Position numbers and translations under genes: made by a program. A model generated the notes under the pieces. The model searched no databases. It was not told where the DNA came from and was given only the letters and a program-made list of their open reading frames with translations. DNA of 64,000 nt from Cladopsammia gracilis. Taxonomy: Eukaryota; Cnidaria; Anthozoa; Scleractinia; Dendrophylliidae. Positions 44,799-55,348 of this stretch are shown here, in pieces. The stretch covers positions 1 through 64,000 of the forward strand of contig JAJGOT010000194.1 in NCBI GenBank assembly GCA_022457155.1, in the 5' to 3' direction. Position 1 is the first letter of the stretch. The number at the start of each line of letters is the position of its first letter.

Positions 44799-45557
44799 TC
44801 ACGTTGTATAAAAACTATCGTAATATTTTCTCTTTTTTGCTGTGTAAGTCAAGTCTTCATCTTCATTCGCCGTTTCTTTAGGTACTAGATCCTCCTGGTC
44901 AAACAGTCTGTTCAATAAATATTTTCGTGTATTGACTGCTGCTTCAGCGGCTTCCGCATAATCCATGTCATCATCTTCCATAAAGCTATGTAATGTTTTC
45001 ATGACCTTTTTATGCAGTGGGTCAGTTCTAAGATCACGATACCACTTTAGATAGTTCAGATACAACCATCGTAGCCTCTTTCTGTAAACAGGGAGTAAAA
45101 GATTGGATGCTTGAACCTCCGCAACGTCTTGTGGCAAACCCTGCATCGTGTTCTCTTTCACCTGCTCTTCCCAGGTTGAGCTAAGGTCATTAATAACTTG
45201 CTCACGTAACTTATCCCAAGGATCAGTATCATCATTTTCAGCGTCACTAGCTATGCTTTTCTGGTCTTCGCTTTCGTCATCGTCACTATTGCCATCATCA
45301 TCATCATCATCATCATCATCTTTCTCTTCTTTTTCTTCTTCTTCTTCTTCTGCTTTCTCCATCCGACGTATTGCCTTTTCATATTCTTCAAATGGGTTCT
45401 CATCATTACAAGTATCTGGAGAATTCTCTCCCGTTCTATACTGGTTGGTCATCTCTTCTTGTTGTTGCTCTGAACGTTTATTACAACATTGTTCCTCGTG
45501 CCTATCTCTGTTGTATTTTCGGCTAAATACTCTTTCACAGAATTGACAAGAATGCAT
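44799..45557 (-). CDS. C2HC zinc-finger acidic protein of the palindromic element
   Basis: 252 residues, single exon. The N-terminus has a finger C-x2-C-x12-H-x3-C (CQFCERVFSRKYNRDRHEEQ then C). Next is a long acidic region with Glu-rich coil and nine consecutive Asp, then a conserved-looking helical part around NLLLPVYRKRLRWLYLNYLK, and a C-terminus with TAKKRKYYDSF. A TATA box lies 64-75 nt upstream and AATAAA 34 nt downstream of the stop, so the unit looks expressible. The last roughly 40 codons lie in the inverted arm and are duplicated at 46,166-46,290. A DNA-binding role is inferred from the finger only; it may serve the element. Confidence 0.8.
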   Translation of the reverse strand: MHSCQFCERVFSRKYNRDRHEEQCCNKRSEQQQEEMTNQYRTGENSPDTCNDENPFEEYEKAIRRMEKAEEEEEEKEEKDDDDDDDDDGNSDDDESEDQKSIASDAENDDTDPWDKLREQVINDLSSTWEEQVKENTMQGLPQDVAEVQASNLLLPVYRKRLRWLYLNYLKWYRDLRTDPLHKKVMKTLHSFMEDDDMDYAEAAEAAVNTRKYLLNRLFDQEDLVPKETANEDEDLTYTAKKRKYYDSFYTT

Positions 45558-45620
45558 ATTGATCCTCGATGGTTACTCGATGATGACTTGTTGTAAAATG
45601 AGCACAAACACATCACCTTG

Positions 45621-45641
45621 CTTATTTATATAGTTGAGTCA
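45621..45641 (-). promoter_or_regulatory. TATA box and AP-1-like site of the zinc-finger gene
   Basis: Minus-strand TATATAAATAAG (45,632-45,621) lies 64 nt before the ATG at 45,557. The palindromic TGAGTCA/TGACTCA at 45,635-45,641, just upstream, matches the AP-1 consensus. Confidence 0.55.
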
Positions 45642-46046
45642 CTCAAAAGGGTTTTGTAAATTGAGCATGTCATTTTGTTACAAAAAGAGGTTTTACTTGA
45701 CCTTAAGCCAAATTAAACAAATAAAAACTATACATACAACGCGTTCCAAAATAATAAATAAACAAATAAAAATTAACAATTATCACACGGGGTGGAAGGC
45801 ATGTGAAGCATCAGGGTGAGTAGATGCCCAACATTTTTCAAGCCTTGCTACTGTCTTCCCCTTGCATTCCCAGTCTTCCCTACATTATCAATGCTTTACA
45901 ATTTGGTCTTCCTGCATTTTTACTTCGATTTCCTCCTCCTTTCAAAACATTAGAAAAAATGGGCTTGCCCCGTGTCAGAATGCCCACACGGACTAGTTTC
46001 GCTTTGCTTCAAAACAAAACAGTTACTAAGATCAAAACAATAATTA
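45642..46046. other. Spacer of the palindrome, no further gene
   Basis: Unique AT-rich sequence between the zinc-finger promoter and the tRNA-like sequence. No convincing coding frame. Confidence 0.45.
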
Positions 46047-46117
46047 TGCCTTGACAAGGATTCGAACCTGGGTTACTACGGCCACAACGCAGTGTATTAA
46101 CCACTAGCCATCAAAGC
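46047..46117 (-). tRNA. tRNA-His(GUG)-like gene or pseudogene
   Basis: On the minus strand: acceptor GCTTTGA pairs with TCAAGGC (one G-U). A-box TGGCTAGTGGTT. Anticodon stem CTGCG/CGTAG (one G-U) with loop TTGTGGC, anticodon GTG. B-box GGTTCGAATCC. Compared with animal tRNA-His it lacks one base in the D-arm and has a mismatch in the T-stem, so it is probably a tRNA pseudogene or a SINE head, though pol III could still read it. Confidence 0.55.
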
Positions 46118-46165
46118 GGTGGCTACTATAGCTGGTTAATTTAAAAATATTTATAAGTTTAAATA

Positions 46166-49100
46166 ATTTATTGAACAGACTGTTTGACCAGGAGGATCTA
46201 GTACCTAAAGAAACGGCGAATGAAGATGAAGACTTGACTTACACAGCAAAAAAGAGAAAATATTACGATAGTTTTTATACAACGTGATTTTTTGTAATGC
46301 ATTATTTTGCAATTGTCTTTAATAAATGTCATTCTTGAAATATTGAGTATTGTAGTCTTTGACCTCTGCTGTGACCTCTGCTGATTATAGTCTTTGACCT
46401 CTGCTCAAACTGACTAAACAGATCGACAAGGAGGTCAAATTCATCTGTTATCGACCCTATATCATCGTGTGAATTGCTCCGAGTTGCTCCGAGTTGCTCT
46501 AAGTTGCTCAATCAAATGGTCTGAGTTGCTCTGAGTTACTCTGAGTTGCTCTGAGTTGCTCCGAGTTGCTCCGAGTTGCTCTAAGTTGCTCAGTCAAATG
46601 GTCTGAGTTGCTTGCTCAAGTGCTCTGAGTTTCTTACTCAAATGCTCTGAGTTGCTCTGAGTTACAATGAGCTACTCTAGGGGGTTGGTCTAAGTTGTAT
46701 GGTCTGAGTTGCTCGCTCAAGTGCTCTGAGTTTCTTACTCAAATGTTCTGAGTTGCTCTGAGTTACAATGAGCTACTCCAGGGGTCGGTCTAAGTTGCTC
46801 TTGAATTCGCGCTGAATGACTCCAATCTATTGTTTGTCGTTTCAGTAACTTAAATTTTGATGTTTTGCAGAAACTTACTTTTGTGCCCTAGTCAGCTGTG
46901 TGGCTGACTTGATTCTCTGGCAGTGGATCGATCAGCAATAGCAACGGAACCATTTCATACATTATCACCTGAGTTATCAGTGGCATTTTCTTAACGAAAG
47001 AGACGTTTATTTAATAAATGGGCACCAACACGATTTTACATTACGTTAATTACTAAATAATGATCAGTTTGTATATAGCTTCGACAGCGGAGCCGAACGT
47101 TTTTAAGGAGAAAATGTTGCGGGAATATAAATTAGAAAAATTAGAACCCGCAAAAATTTAGTGTGAACGGTAATACGGACCAACAAAATCACATATTTTT
47201 TACGAAAACATTATGTAATGTCTTATTACAATCTCATGTTTTCAACAGTATGTAAATACAAATGAATAGTTCAATTACCCTTGAGACAGCTTAATTGTAA
47301 TTAAAAAGAGTATTTTAAACTCGTGTCGTTTCTCTTTAGCACGCGGATAGCGCTGTGCATCCAAACAATCCTTGACTTATTCGTCCCTAAACTGTTATCA
47401 TTAATTGACCCTTAACTCGTTACCGCAAAAAGAATCACAGCCCAGTTACTTTTCTGTTGCGTAAAGTAAACTTGTGATGTGTATGTTGGTAAATTATAAA
47501 GCGGGTACATTGTTTGCTGTTATTCGTTTGAACATGTAACTTTGCCTTACGTTTTTTGGATTCTCTAATCGTACCGCAGAAAAAGGCTTTTAGTTGGAAA
47601 GCAGACTTTTCGAATGATGAATGGCCGTTTCGGTTGTTGTAAATAGTATTCACAGTAAATTACTTTAAAGACATTGTTAACTTTGTTTTAGTGCTTATTA
47701 AAGCTTGTTAAAATAGAGAACATTTTAGCGTTTGCTCAAATACATAGTGTTGTTGTTATGGTCAATCACGTTCTAAAGAAAATATCTCCCTGTGAAACCA
47801 AATAAAAAAAAATTGTCCTGCTTTCCCAATAACAAGCCTCGCGTTTCCTAAACGTTTCCTCTGCATGTCAGTCACCCTCAAAGTTGGCAATTGATAATTA
47901 CAATGGCTTTTAAGTTTATTGTTTAACTTGTCTAAAGAAGTTCCACAAATAAACAGCAGAACACTCGCAAGGTTTCGCTGCGTATAATATCACTTCATGT
48001 AGCTTATATTTTTTCCATTCCATGCAAACATGCTTTCGCCATGTTTGAAGCAACGGTTGCGTTTAAACGTTGTTTAAACAGAATTTGTTTTAGTTCATTA
48101 TGTTTTTATAAATGGCCGCTTAAATTCAAATGACAGAAAAGGTTCGTTGGTACGCGAATAGCGCTGCGCATTCATTGACTTCAAGAAAAGCATTGTTAAT
48201 TCGTTCGTAAACTGTTATCGCTAATTGAACGTTCATTCGTCACGCTTTAAACTATCGCAGCCCAGTTACTTTTCTTTCGAGTAAAGTTGTTAAATTTAAT
48301 ATAAATTAATGTTTGGACATGCAACTTTGCTTTGGTTATCTGGTTACTTTATGATAAATAAATATGGTAAAGGTTTCCGAAAACAGCCTCGAATCCAACA
48401 AGTTCATTTATCGAATGATAAACGTAAAAGTGCGAACTCGGCTTCACTGATTGATATGGCCGAAAGTATTTCAAGAAAGAAGACGATCAGTTCCATCGTT
48501 AAGTTTGATTTCCTTATCATTTGACTGTGCTTTGCTGTGCGTGGATTTGAATGGTTGTAAATAAAAACCGCTTTGGTTGACTTAACTTTGATGAGGTTTG
48601 TTAACATTAAACGTGTGGCTTTGTTTTTTGACCGAGGTGCTAATTTTCCATGCAAATTAATAGTTCAGAATTCGCATAATTAAACGTTTGAACTTTGAAG
48701 CTACCGGAAGGTCTTGTTATCAAAACTTAAAGCACACACAAATATAAAACTCCGTGTTGTCTGTGAAGTTTTGGTCGTTTGGGAATCTCAACTTTCAAAG
48801 TTGACAGCTTTCGCTTTTTCGGTTTGACTTGACGTTTGGTTATTGACTCCAAGACATTTAGCCCTTGCTTTTGACTGGTTCCATTTTAAGGTCATCTTTC
48901 TTTGGTTTTTGATCCAAAACATCCTTTCCTTCTTTGACGGTAATCTTCAGAATCGAATCATTCACGCTATCTACGATGGGCCAAATAGAATCAAGGGGAG
49001 CTCTGATATAGATGTTTGTTAAAAACATGTGTGAGACTTTCGGCTAAAAACTTTAACATCAAACTAAGAAAGGATACTGCGCATGCGCTGTCGCTAAAAA

Positions 49101-49804
49101 TCCGTTAAGTTTACTACATGTGTCCCACATGGAAGAGATCTTGGGTGACAATCATGTTTGTAATTGAATTTGAACCCATTTAGACCAAAAAACCCTACTG
49201 CGCATGCGTACTGGTTGAAAAATCCAAAGTGTCCCAACCATGTTGTCCCACATGGAAGAGAACTTGTGTCCTTATAAAGGGATCTTAGAATTCGAGGTTA
49301 GGTAAGCAAATACACGACTTTGGTCGTTTTTGCACTGGCGGGGCCCGCCTTGAACTGGATGGGCCCCCCTGACTTTGATGAATAAATCATGAGATCCTCC
49401 ATTTTGAATACTTTACTCAACTTCGCCATTTTGAATATTTCATAAGTTCCGCCATTTTGAATATTTGTCTCAATTTCGCCATTTTGAATAAACAATGACA
49501 TCCGCCATTTTGAATTAGGGTTATTAGGACATGCGCAGCTGTAATTCTTAGGGTTAATATGCTAATAGGGTTAGGGTTATTAGGACATGCGCAGCTGTAA
49601 TTCTTAGGGTTAATATGCTAATAGGGTTAGGGTTATTAGGACATGCGCAGCTGTAATTCTTAGGGTTAATATGCTAATAGGGTTATAGGCCTATTGTTCT
49701 CTCCTGCTCTCTGATTGGTTGAAATTTTCGCGCAAAAATGGTAGGATAGTAGCGCACACCACTACTTACATCGTGAGACAAACGAAAAATATTTCTTTAC
49801 TAGT
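46166..49804. repeat. Right arm of the giant palindrome
   Basis: Reverse complement of 41,012-44,920 without the 260-bp insert. It begins inside the duplicated 3' end of the zinc-finger gene (46,166-46,290) and ends at ACTAGT (49,804). Mirrored arrays: GAGCAACTCA (46,470-46,805), TTCAAAATGGCG (49,390-49,515) and the 56-bp units (49,517-49,690). Confidence 0.85.
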
Positions 49805-50229
49805 GTGTTCACCACGATGAACAACAACCCTTATTACGATATTAAGAAGAAATATGTAGAACCAATGTAACGATAACGAGTTTCAATTTTTATTTTGCTT
49901 TGATACTTTTACCAAAAAATACAAGGGAGGTGGGCAAAACTGCCACAAGTAAAATTTTGAATCTTGTAAATCTTGTTAAGTAAAATTTTGAATCTATCAT
50001 CATAATATTTAAAATTAAAATATTTGTAATAAGAAGTATTGTATATTGTAAAACCATGGTTACGCTTAATCAAGACCCACTTGGTAGCTTGTATATCAAA
50101 ATGAATTTATTGAAAGCTCTCGTGTAAAATAGTTTCACCAGAAACAAATTGCTTTCTGTTGAATTAATAGTAATATAATAATAAAAAAGAACGGATTATT
50201 GTTAAAAAAACTTGTGCCTTCTCTTTGTC
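49805..50229. other. Right flank of the giant palindrome
   Basis: AT-rich sequence without a gene. AAGAAGAAATAT at 49,844-49,855 repeats the 12 bases before the left arm, 39 bp beyond the right arm's end. Confidence 0.4.
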
Positions 50230-50294
50230 TCAGTGAATTCCATTTTTAAGGGACACTGTTCTGCAAGAATAAAATGACAAAATTTGGCTTATTT

Positions 50295-50693
50295 TTCTCT
50301 CCTGCCAACTTTTTTCGAGTGATAGGCGTGAGAATTTGTTCGTGGGAGTGCCAGGATTTCCGAAGGCGACCCGACCAAATCCGAAAAGGACCCGATCTAT
50401 TCCGAAGATATCCGAAGATGTTACGAAGAATTCGGAAGTTTCCATGGACCACAGACCTCCCACAGACCTCTGTAATTGTAATGTTCAGAACGATAAAAAC
50501 CTACAATAAAGTGCCATATTTTCATGAACGTAACTATATTTTTAATTGGATCACGCGATCAGTTAAGGCTGATAGCTCAAATCTGTAAGTCAGGCGTGAG
50601 AAATTGCTCCATAAGCGTGAGTAGACGTGAGATCGGAGTTTTGGACTCGCAGGCGTGAGACTCACGTCTAAGGCGTGAGACTTGGCAGGTCTA
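50295..50693. mobile_element. Nested element with CCTGCCAA/TTGGCAGG ends
   Basis: Absent from the reference copy near 29,130. It starts CTCCTGCCAAC and ends GACTTGGCAGGTC, with GGCGTGAGA words throughout. About 400 bp, non-coding. Confidence 0.6.
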
Positions 50694-50973
50694 TGTTATA
50701 TCGCCAAATGCCACCAAATATATAACTGAAATTAATATGATAAAAAGATTCTATAGAGCAAAACAGAAGCAGTGGCTTGAAGATAAAGTGCAGGATTGCA
50801 AGGATGGAAGTGGATTACAGTTCATCAAACTTGATTTCGCGACAGGCGGCAAAGAAATTAAAATTGTCATTCAGGTGGAATTCACTCTTGACTTATTTGG
50901 CCGTTATTTTGTCTCCTTTTCAATACTTTTGGCTATTTGTTATTCCTATTTGTTATTAACAAAACAAGCTTAA

Positions 50974-51148
50974 AGGCCCAACTTCACCCAAAATACTGTG
51001 CGCGCCGTGATCACTTTCTATGCTGAATTTCGCGCAACACGAAATTCACGCTTGAATGCGTGCAACCAATCAGATCACGCGTATGAACAATGGAGCATTT
51101 TAAAACAAAAACAAACGACAGCAACGTCGTTTGGGTGAAGGTGGGCCT
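50974..51148 (+). mobile_element. TTAA-flanked MITE, AGGCCCACCTTCACCC family, copy 2
   Basis: A 175-bp element with ends AGGCCCAACTTCACCC and GGGTGAAGGTGGGCCT, flanked by TTAA on both sides. The related repeat at 29,398-29,415 has a single TTTAAA at the same place, i.e. the unfilled site. Confidence 0.9.
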
Positions 51149-51353
51149 TTAAAGCAAGCGCCTGGTCATATCCATGAAAACACTATCTATCAGCATTATA
51201 GAAATAAACAGTAATAAATAAAATAGAATCCACGTAAGGGTACACGAAAATACTGGCTATAGAGTAGATTTCCCGCTATGCCGTCCACTGGGGAACATTT
51301 TCAATTTACTCGTCGCGGATTGCAAGTAAAATGTCCATGATCTAAAATAACCC

Positions 51354-51820
51354 TGGGGGGTACTCAACAAAGTTTTGTACGGGGATGCTCCGCCCCGAGG
51401 TCCAAACCCTTACCCTTTCATGCATATACCGTTTTTGACAGAAAAGGTACCCCTTTCATATACCTTTCATTGAAAATGGTACCCCATTCATATACCTTTC
51501 ATTGAAAATGGTACCCCTTTCATATACCTTTCATTGATAATGTTATCTTTTTCATATAGCCTTTACGTGCGTCTGTTTGATATATTTTGAAAGGCGCTTT
51601 TAATAATACTTAAATGGCAGTTTTCCCTGCCCTTTTATAATTCAACTCGTGTTTTCGCTACCCTTTCCTAGTCTATTCTTTGTGAAATCCCTACCCTTTC
51701 ATATACTCCAACTCGTGAAATCGCTACCCTTTCATATACCTCCAGCCTCAAAACGGTACCCCTTTCGGGCGGAGCATCCCCGTATAGCTCATCATAGGGA
51801 TTACCCCCCCCCGGGAAAAT
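51354..51820 (-). mobile_element. GGGGATGCTCCGCCC element, copy 2 (inverted)
   Basis: Same structure as 1,246-1,660 in the other orientation, with inverted GGGGATGCTCCGCCC ends and CCTTTCATATACC units inside. About 580 bp of sequence without a gene follow before DIS3L, including a doubled GAGGTACGACAAGCACCC. Confidence 0.7.
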
Positions 51821-52344
51821 AACGCCCGGGGGAGGGGTTATCATTTAAAAGTGATGGAGGTGCTCGTCAGAAACTTTCGACCCTAAAAGATACCAGAATC
51901 CTCGTTGGATGAGCGTGGCTTAAATAGATTCTTGCCCTTTTTAATAGACACATTAGAGGTACCAATTCTAAAACAACACATGTCATATTCTGTAATATGT
52001 TTTTAGGCTCAATGCCCTAAAATGTGCCGCGATAAATCTAACGGTTGTCGATCGTTTTAGATTTTAGCACCCTAAGCAGAAGCACAAATTTTGAGGTACG
52101 ACAAGCACCCGAGGTACGACAAGCACCCGAGAGTCCAACCCCCCTCCCCCCTTCCCCCCATGCACCACTCCCGCACCGGCAAATTACAGTGACGGCCATG
52201 CATGGAAAATGAACTCTATTCAGACAGGGCTCTTTTTGTGGTATTTCTGGTAGCGGGCCGGGATTCCCCCGCCATTTTGAAAGCGGAGAAAACCTGAGAA
52301 CGAGGGACGATTGAGCCCGCATTTCGCATCAGTTCATAAACAAA

Positions 52345-52398
52345 ATGGCGCCGAGTTCGATGCACACGAAAATTCAGCGTTTTTGTGCTATGACATAG
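52345..52398 (+). CDS. Upstream ORF in the DIS3L leader
   Basis: ATG in strong context (AAAATGGCG) opens a 17-codon frame that stops at TAG 52,396-52,398, five bases before the DIS3L start codon. If the transcript begins upstream of it, it would limit DIS3L translation (general knowledge of uORFs; inference). The AAAATGGCG core also matches a YY1 site, common in start regions of housekeeping genes. Confidence 0.35.
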   Translation: MAPSSMHTKIQRFCAMT

Positions 52399-52402
52399 AA
52401 AC

Positions 52403-52529
52403 ATGATAAAAACCAACAAGCTGCTCAGGCTCAAGACCAAAAATGGCCGACTACTGGACGTTGTGCGTGAACACTATCTACGAAATGATGTCCCCTGCCA
52501 CAGTGAAATTTGCACTGATTGTGTACAAG
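52403..52529 (+). CDS. DIS3L: DIS3-like exonuclease (DIS3L), exon 1
   Basis: Start ATG at 52,403. It encodes [20 protein letters not shown] and then [20 protein letters not shown], matching the DIS3L N-terminus, including the VREHYLR block and the Cys-rich CR3-type motif. Donor CAAG|GTCAGG, phase 1. DIS3L is the catalytic 3'-5' exoribonuclease of the cytoplasmic RNA exosome. Five exons of this gene are in the window, covering the N-terminus and most of the PIN domain (first 165 codons). The RNB catalytic domain lies beyond the right edge. All four visible exon junctions agree in phase. Confidence 0.9.
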
Positions 52530-52739
52530 GTCAGGAATAAAATGGGGTTTCATTACCTCGGTGTAAAAACCTGCCAAACTCACGAGTGACGTGAAACAGA
52601 GAAAGTAGGGCTAAACTACAGAATACAGGGCCACTTATTTGCATCTCATCGAATAACAAAAGTGCCTATATTGTATTATACCTCGTTCTACAAAGATTTC
52701 TGACACATGTAAATGAGGTGGACGAAAGTGGCCCTGCAT

Positions 52740-52895
52740 TCTGTATTTGCTCCCAAATTTACAATATACTGTAAAAACTGTCGTATAAGCCACATTTGCC
52801 CAAAGTTTTTGCTCAAAATTGGAGGTGCGGCTTATCTGGGGGAACATCTGCAATAGATTATACTTTCCGGTGATATAAGTTGACCAGACTTTTTT
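52740..52895. repeat. Interspersed repeat (GGTGCGGCTTATC family), copy 1
   Basis: Shares GCTCAAAATTGGAGGTGCGG, GGCTTATCTG and GTTGACCAGACTTT with 62,700-62,810, same orientation. It lies in DIS3L intron 1; copy 2 is in intron 5. Family not recognised. Confidence 0.6.
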
Positions 52896-53631
52896 AGCTT
52901 TGAAATTGAACATTCTATTTATTTAAGGTGTACAACGCAACGTGGAGCAAACATAATTCTTTAACTTTAGATGGTGTTACAGTGTTTCTGCAACAGAGCT
53001 GCCAAAGTGCCTCTGAGACCAAAAATCACATGAAACACGTATTTTCGTAATGCACGAACGTGAACGTTGTGTTTAAAAATTGTAAAATTTAGCCTCAAAT
53101 TGTCAAAATACCTGTGTTGAAAGAGTGCGCCCTATCTTTGTTGGACATTTTGAAGCTTTTAGCAACAAAGGAACACCGAACACGAACATCTTGCCATCTT
53201 GGTTATCCTTAGTAACCAGTCTAAATAAAAACGTGCTCAAGAAATTTGCATGGTCGGGAAACGGTTAAGTTTATGAGTGACAAGAAACAGACATTTGCGG
53301 AAGTCCAGAGACGCTTGGGAAACGTAGAACTCAGTGAATAACGAGACAAACTTCTCCTGGTAAATAATTATTGTACTCGTCCTGTCGGATAAGTGCTTTT
53401 GGAAATCCACTTGTCCGAGACCAAGAAGTACTCGTCTCAGACGACAGACAAGTGGAAGTTTTTTGCCCTGTAGAAATAATTTTATTAAAAAAAACTGCAC
53501 TATGAGCTAGCCAAATGTGCCAGCCAACTCGTGAACCATGTGGATCGAGAGAGCCACAATGTGACCAGGAATGAAATATCTATGTAGTCGATTTCATAAG
53601 GCCAGGAATAAGGTCAATGATATGTGATACA

Positions 53632-53750
53632 AAACTAATTATTGCAATTTTGAGACAGCAATACTGCATTATATTGATGGCATTGTTTTTTTTCTTCCAG
53701 CTAGCTGTCAATATAATGCAGTATTGCCATCTCAAAATTGCAATTACTTT
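53632..53750. mobile_element. Foldback element in DIS3L intron 1
   Basis: The arms TAATTATTGCAATTTTGAGA and AATACTGCATTATATTGA are mirrored around a 27-bp T-rich loop. Confidence 0.8.
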
Positions 53751-54279
53751 ATACGATTTTAGTGACAACAAAGTCAAATTTCATTAGGGGTAAGGATGTC
53801 TGATGTCTGTGTAGGAGGCTAACATGCAATAAGACTGCGAGAATTTGGCAAAAGGGGCCCTAAATGTGAATGCAATAAGAAATTGTACAATTGTTCACCA
53901 ACAAGCAAGCTAACATTCATTTATGTACGCCTCGAATACCCTGTGTGGAAGATCTTGGATATAGAGCAAAATAGGTGGACCATTTCCGTCTTCTTACAAT
54001 GTAGTTAATGTAGTGTTATCACACAACAATATTTTCTGATATTGAAATAATTATAAGTCAAATAAAACAGTTGTTAATATGTTATACTTCACAGTGGAGA
54101 AAAGAGAGATCTGATATGGTGGTTTTTTTTTAAATTTTTGATACCAAACAATTTACTTGTCAGCTTGCAGCTTGCATTTTTCTGCTTGCATGCTCCCCAC
54201 ATCCCCTCCTGGCAATGACTGTAAATGCCTGTTCATGACAAATGTTTTTGCATTAAACTTATATTATTGTATTGTTTAG

Positions 54280-54335
54280 GCAGTGGAAGCCAGCTTTCCT
54301 CTTGTTTGACTCATTATGTCGTGCCTGACTGTCAG
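54280..54335 (+). CDS. DIS3L: DIS3L exon 2
   Basis: 56-bp exon between acceptor TTGTTTAG and donor TCAG|GTATGT. It completes the split Gly codon and encodes SGSQLSSCLTHYVVPDCQ, matching the family's LSS-x-THYV-PD block at the start of the PIN domain. Ends in phase 0. Confidence 0.85.
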
Positions 54336-55082
54336 GTATGTGTTGCATACCGGTAGTTAACAACCTTTCCAAATTACCTACACTGTACAACTAGACCAAA
54401 CTAAAGTAATAAGCCAGGATATGCCCATATTTCTGGCATTTGAGCAAAGATTTACATCTATACATGTCTGCCACACCAGTTTGCATTTTGTGTGAATCTC
54501 ATGCCAAAGATGTATGCCAACACTTTCACAATCTATGCCAAGCAGCAAAAATATTTAAAACCTAAAGAATGAATCAATCAACAAACACATGTCAGAATAT
54601 GCTGAAGACTAAAAAAAATATACCATTACATTTCCGTACATCATGAGCTTGACCTTATGGACAGAACTGAGGAAAATTAACCGTCGGTGTTTTCATTCTC
54701 CACAAAACCTGATTCGTGGTTGCTTTTAAGTTCCCATTGCCATAGCTGTAGCAATAATGCATTATGGGGGGTACTTGATCACCTGCATTTACCACAGGAT
54801 GGCAAATTTTGGTATTTATTTACAAGTCATGTTGTCCCTGGTGGGTGGAACTTTCAGATTTTGTTGGAAAATGTCAAAATCCCCACCCCTTGCTGCCCCT
54901 ACTCCACTGGCTTAACATTGACAGGTGCATAATTAATACCTGTTGTGGTTCAAATTTTTGAAAATTTTCAAACCAGTTTAATTTTTATTTTCCGTTGTCC
55001 GAGATTCATTATCATTAGGAAAAAAAATCAAACTTGTTTGAAATTTTTCAAACCGGACCATAACATACTCCTGTGCTATTAA

Positions 55083-55287
55083 AGAATCTGACCCACCCAG
55101 TTTGTTTGCATTGCGCGCCTATGTTGGTTCATCTGCCATTTTCAGGGCCCCCGAAAGTACATACTGTATTGTAGATGAGAAATTCACTCGTGCAAGAGGT
55201 GATATGCTTGCCCAATGTTATTATGGAATAGAGCCGTATCATAACAATAAGAGAAGCGCGCAATGCAAACTGGGTGGGTCAGACTCT
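55083..55287. mobile_element. TTAA-flanked inverted-repeat element in DIS3L intron 2
   Basis: TTAA sites at 55,079 and 55,288 flank ends AGAATCTGACCCACCCAGTT and AACTGGGTGGGTCAGACTCT; the similarity continues through TTGCATTGCGCGC. 205 bp, no gene. Confidence 0.8.
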
Positions 55288-55348
55288 TTAAAATGCAATA
55301 TTGTTAGAATGTGCCAATAATTATTTTATTTATGATTTTGTATTTCAG

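Larger units (their letters stand above)
41012..49804. mobile_element. Giant palindromic element (8.8 kb), type unknown
   Basis: Left arm 41,012-44,920 and right arm 46,166-49,804 are nearly identical reverse complements around a 1,245-bp spacer. The outer ends are ACTAGTAAAGAAATATTTTT and its complement. Several small frames read identically in both arms, yet there are real differences (a 260-bp insertion at 41,052-41,312 only in the left arm; scattered substitutions), so it is not a simple assembly mirror. Each arm holds a 56-bp tandem array, a TTCAAAATGGCG array and a GAGCAACTCA array. The spacer and inner left arm hold a zinc-finger gene. No transposase, integrase or polymerase was found. 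Confidence 0.8.
50230..51190 (+). repeat. Interspersed repeat, copy with two nested insertions
   Basis: Same family as 29,075-29,470. The order of shared words (GGGACAC, AAAATTTGGCTTA, TATCGCCAAAT, GATTGCAAGGATGG, CATGAAAACAC) is kept, but extra blocks occur at about 50,295-50,693 and 50,974-51,148. Confidence 0.7.

Noticed and set aside
41012..49804. The palindrome as an assembly artefact
   Set aside because: Arm-specific insertion, substitutions and a unique spacer with a gene argue against a simple mirrored mis-join, though long reads would settle it.
54600..54640. CTGAAGA word as another hammerhead
   Set aside because: No GAAA-UH segment or pairing stems follow.
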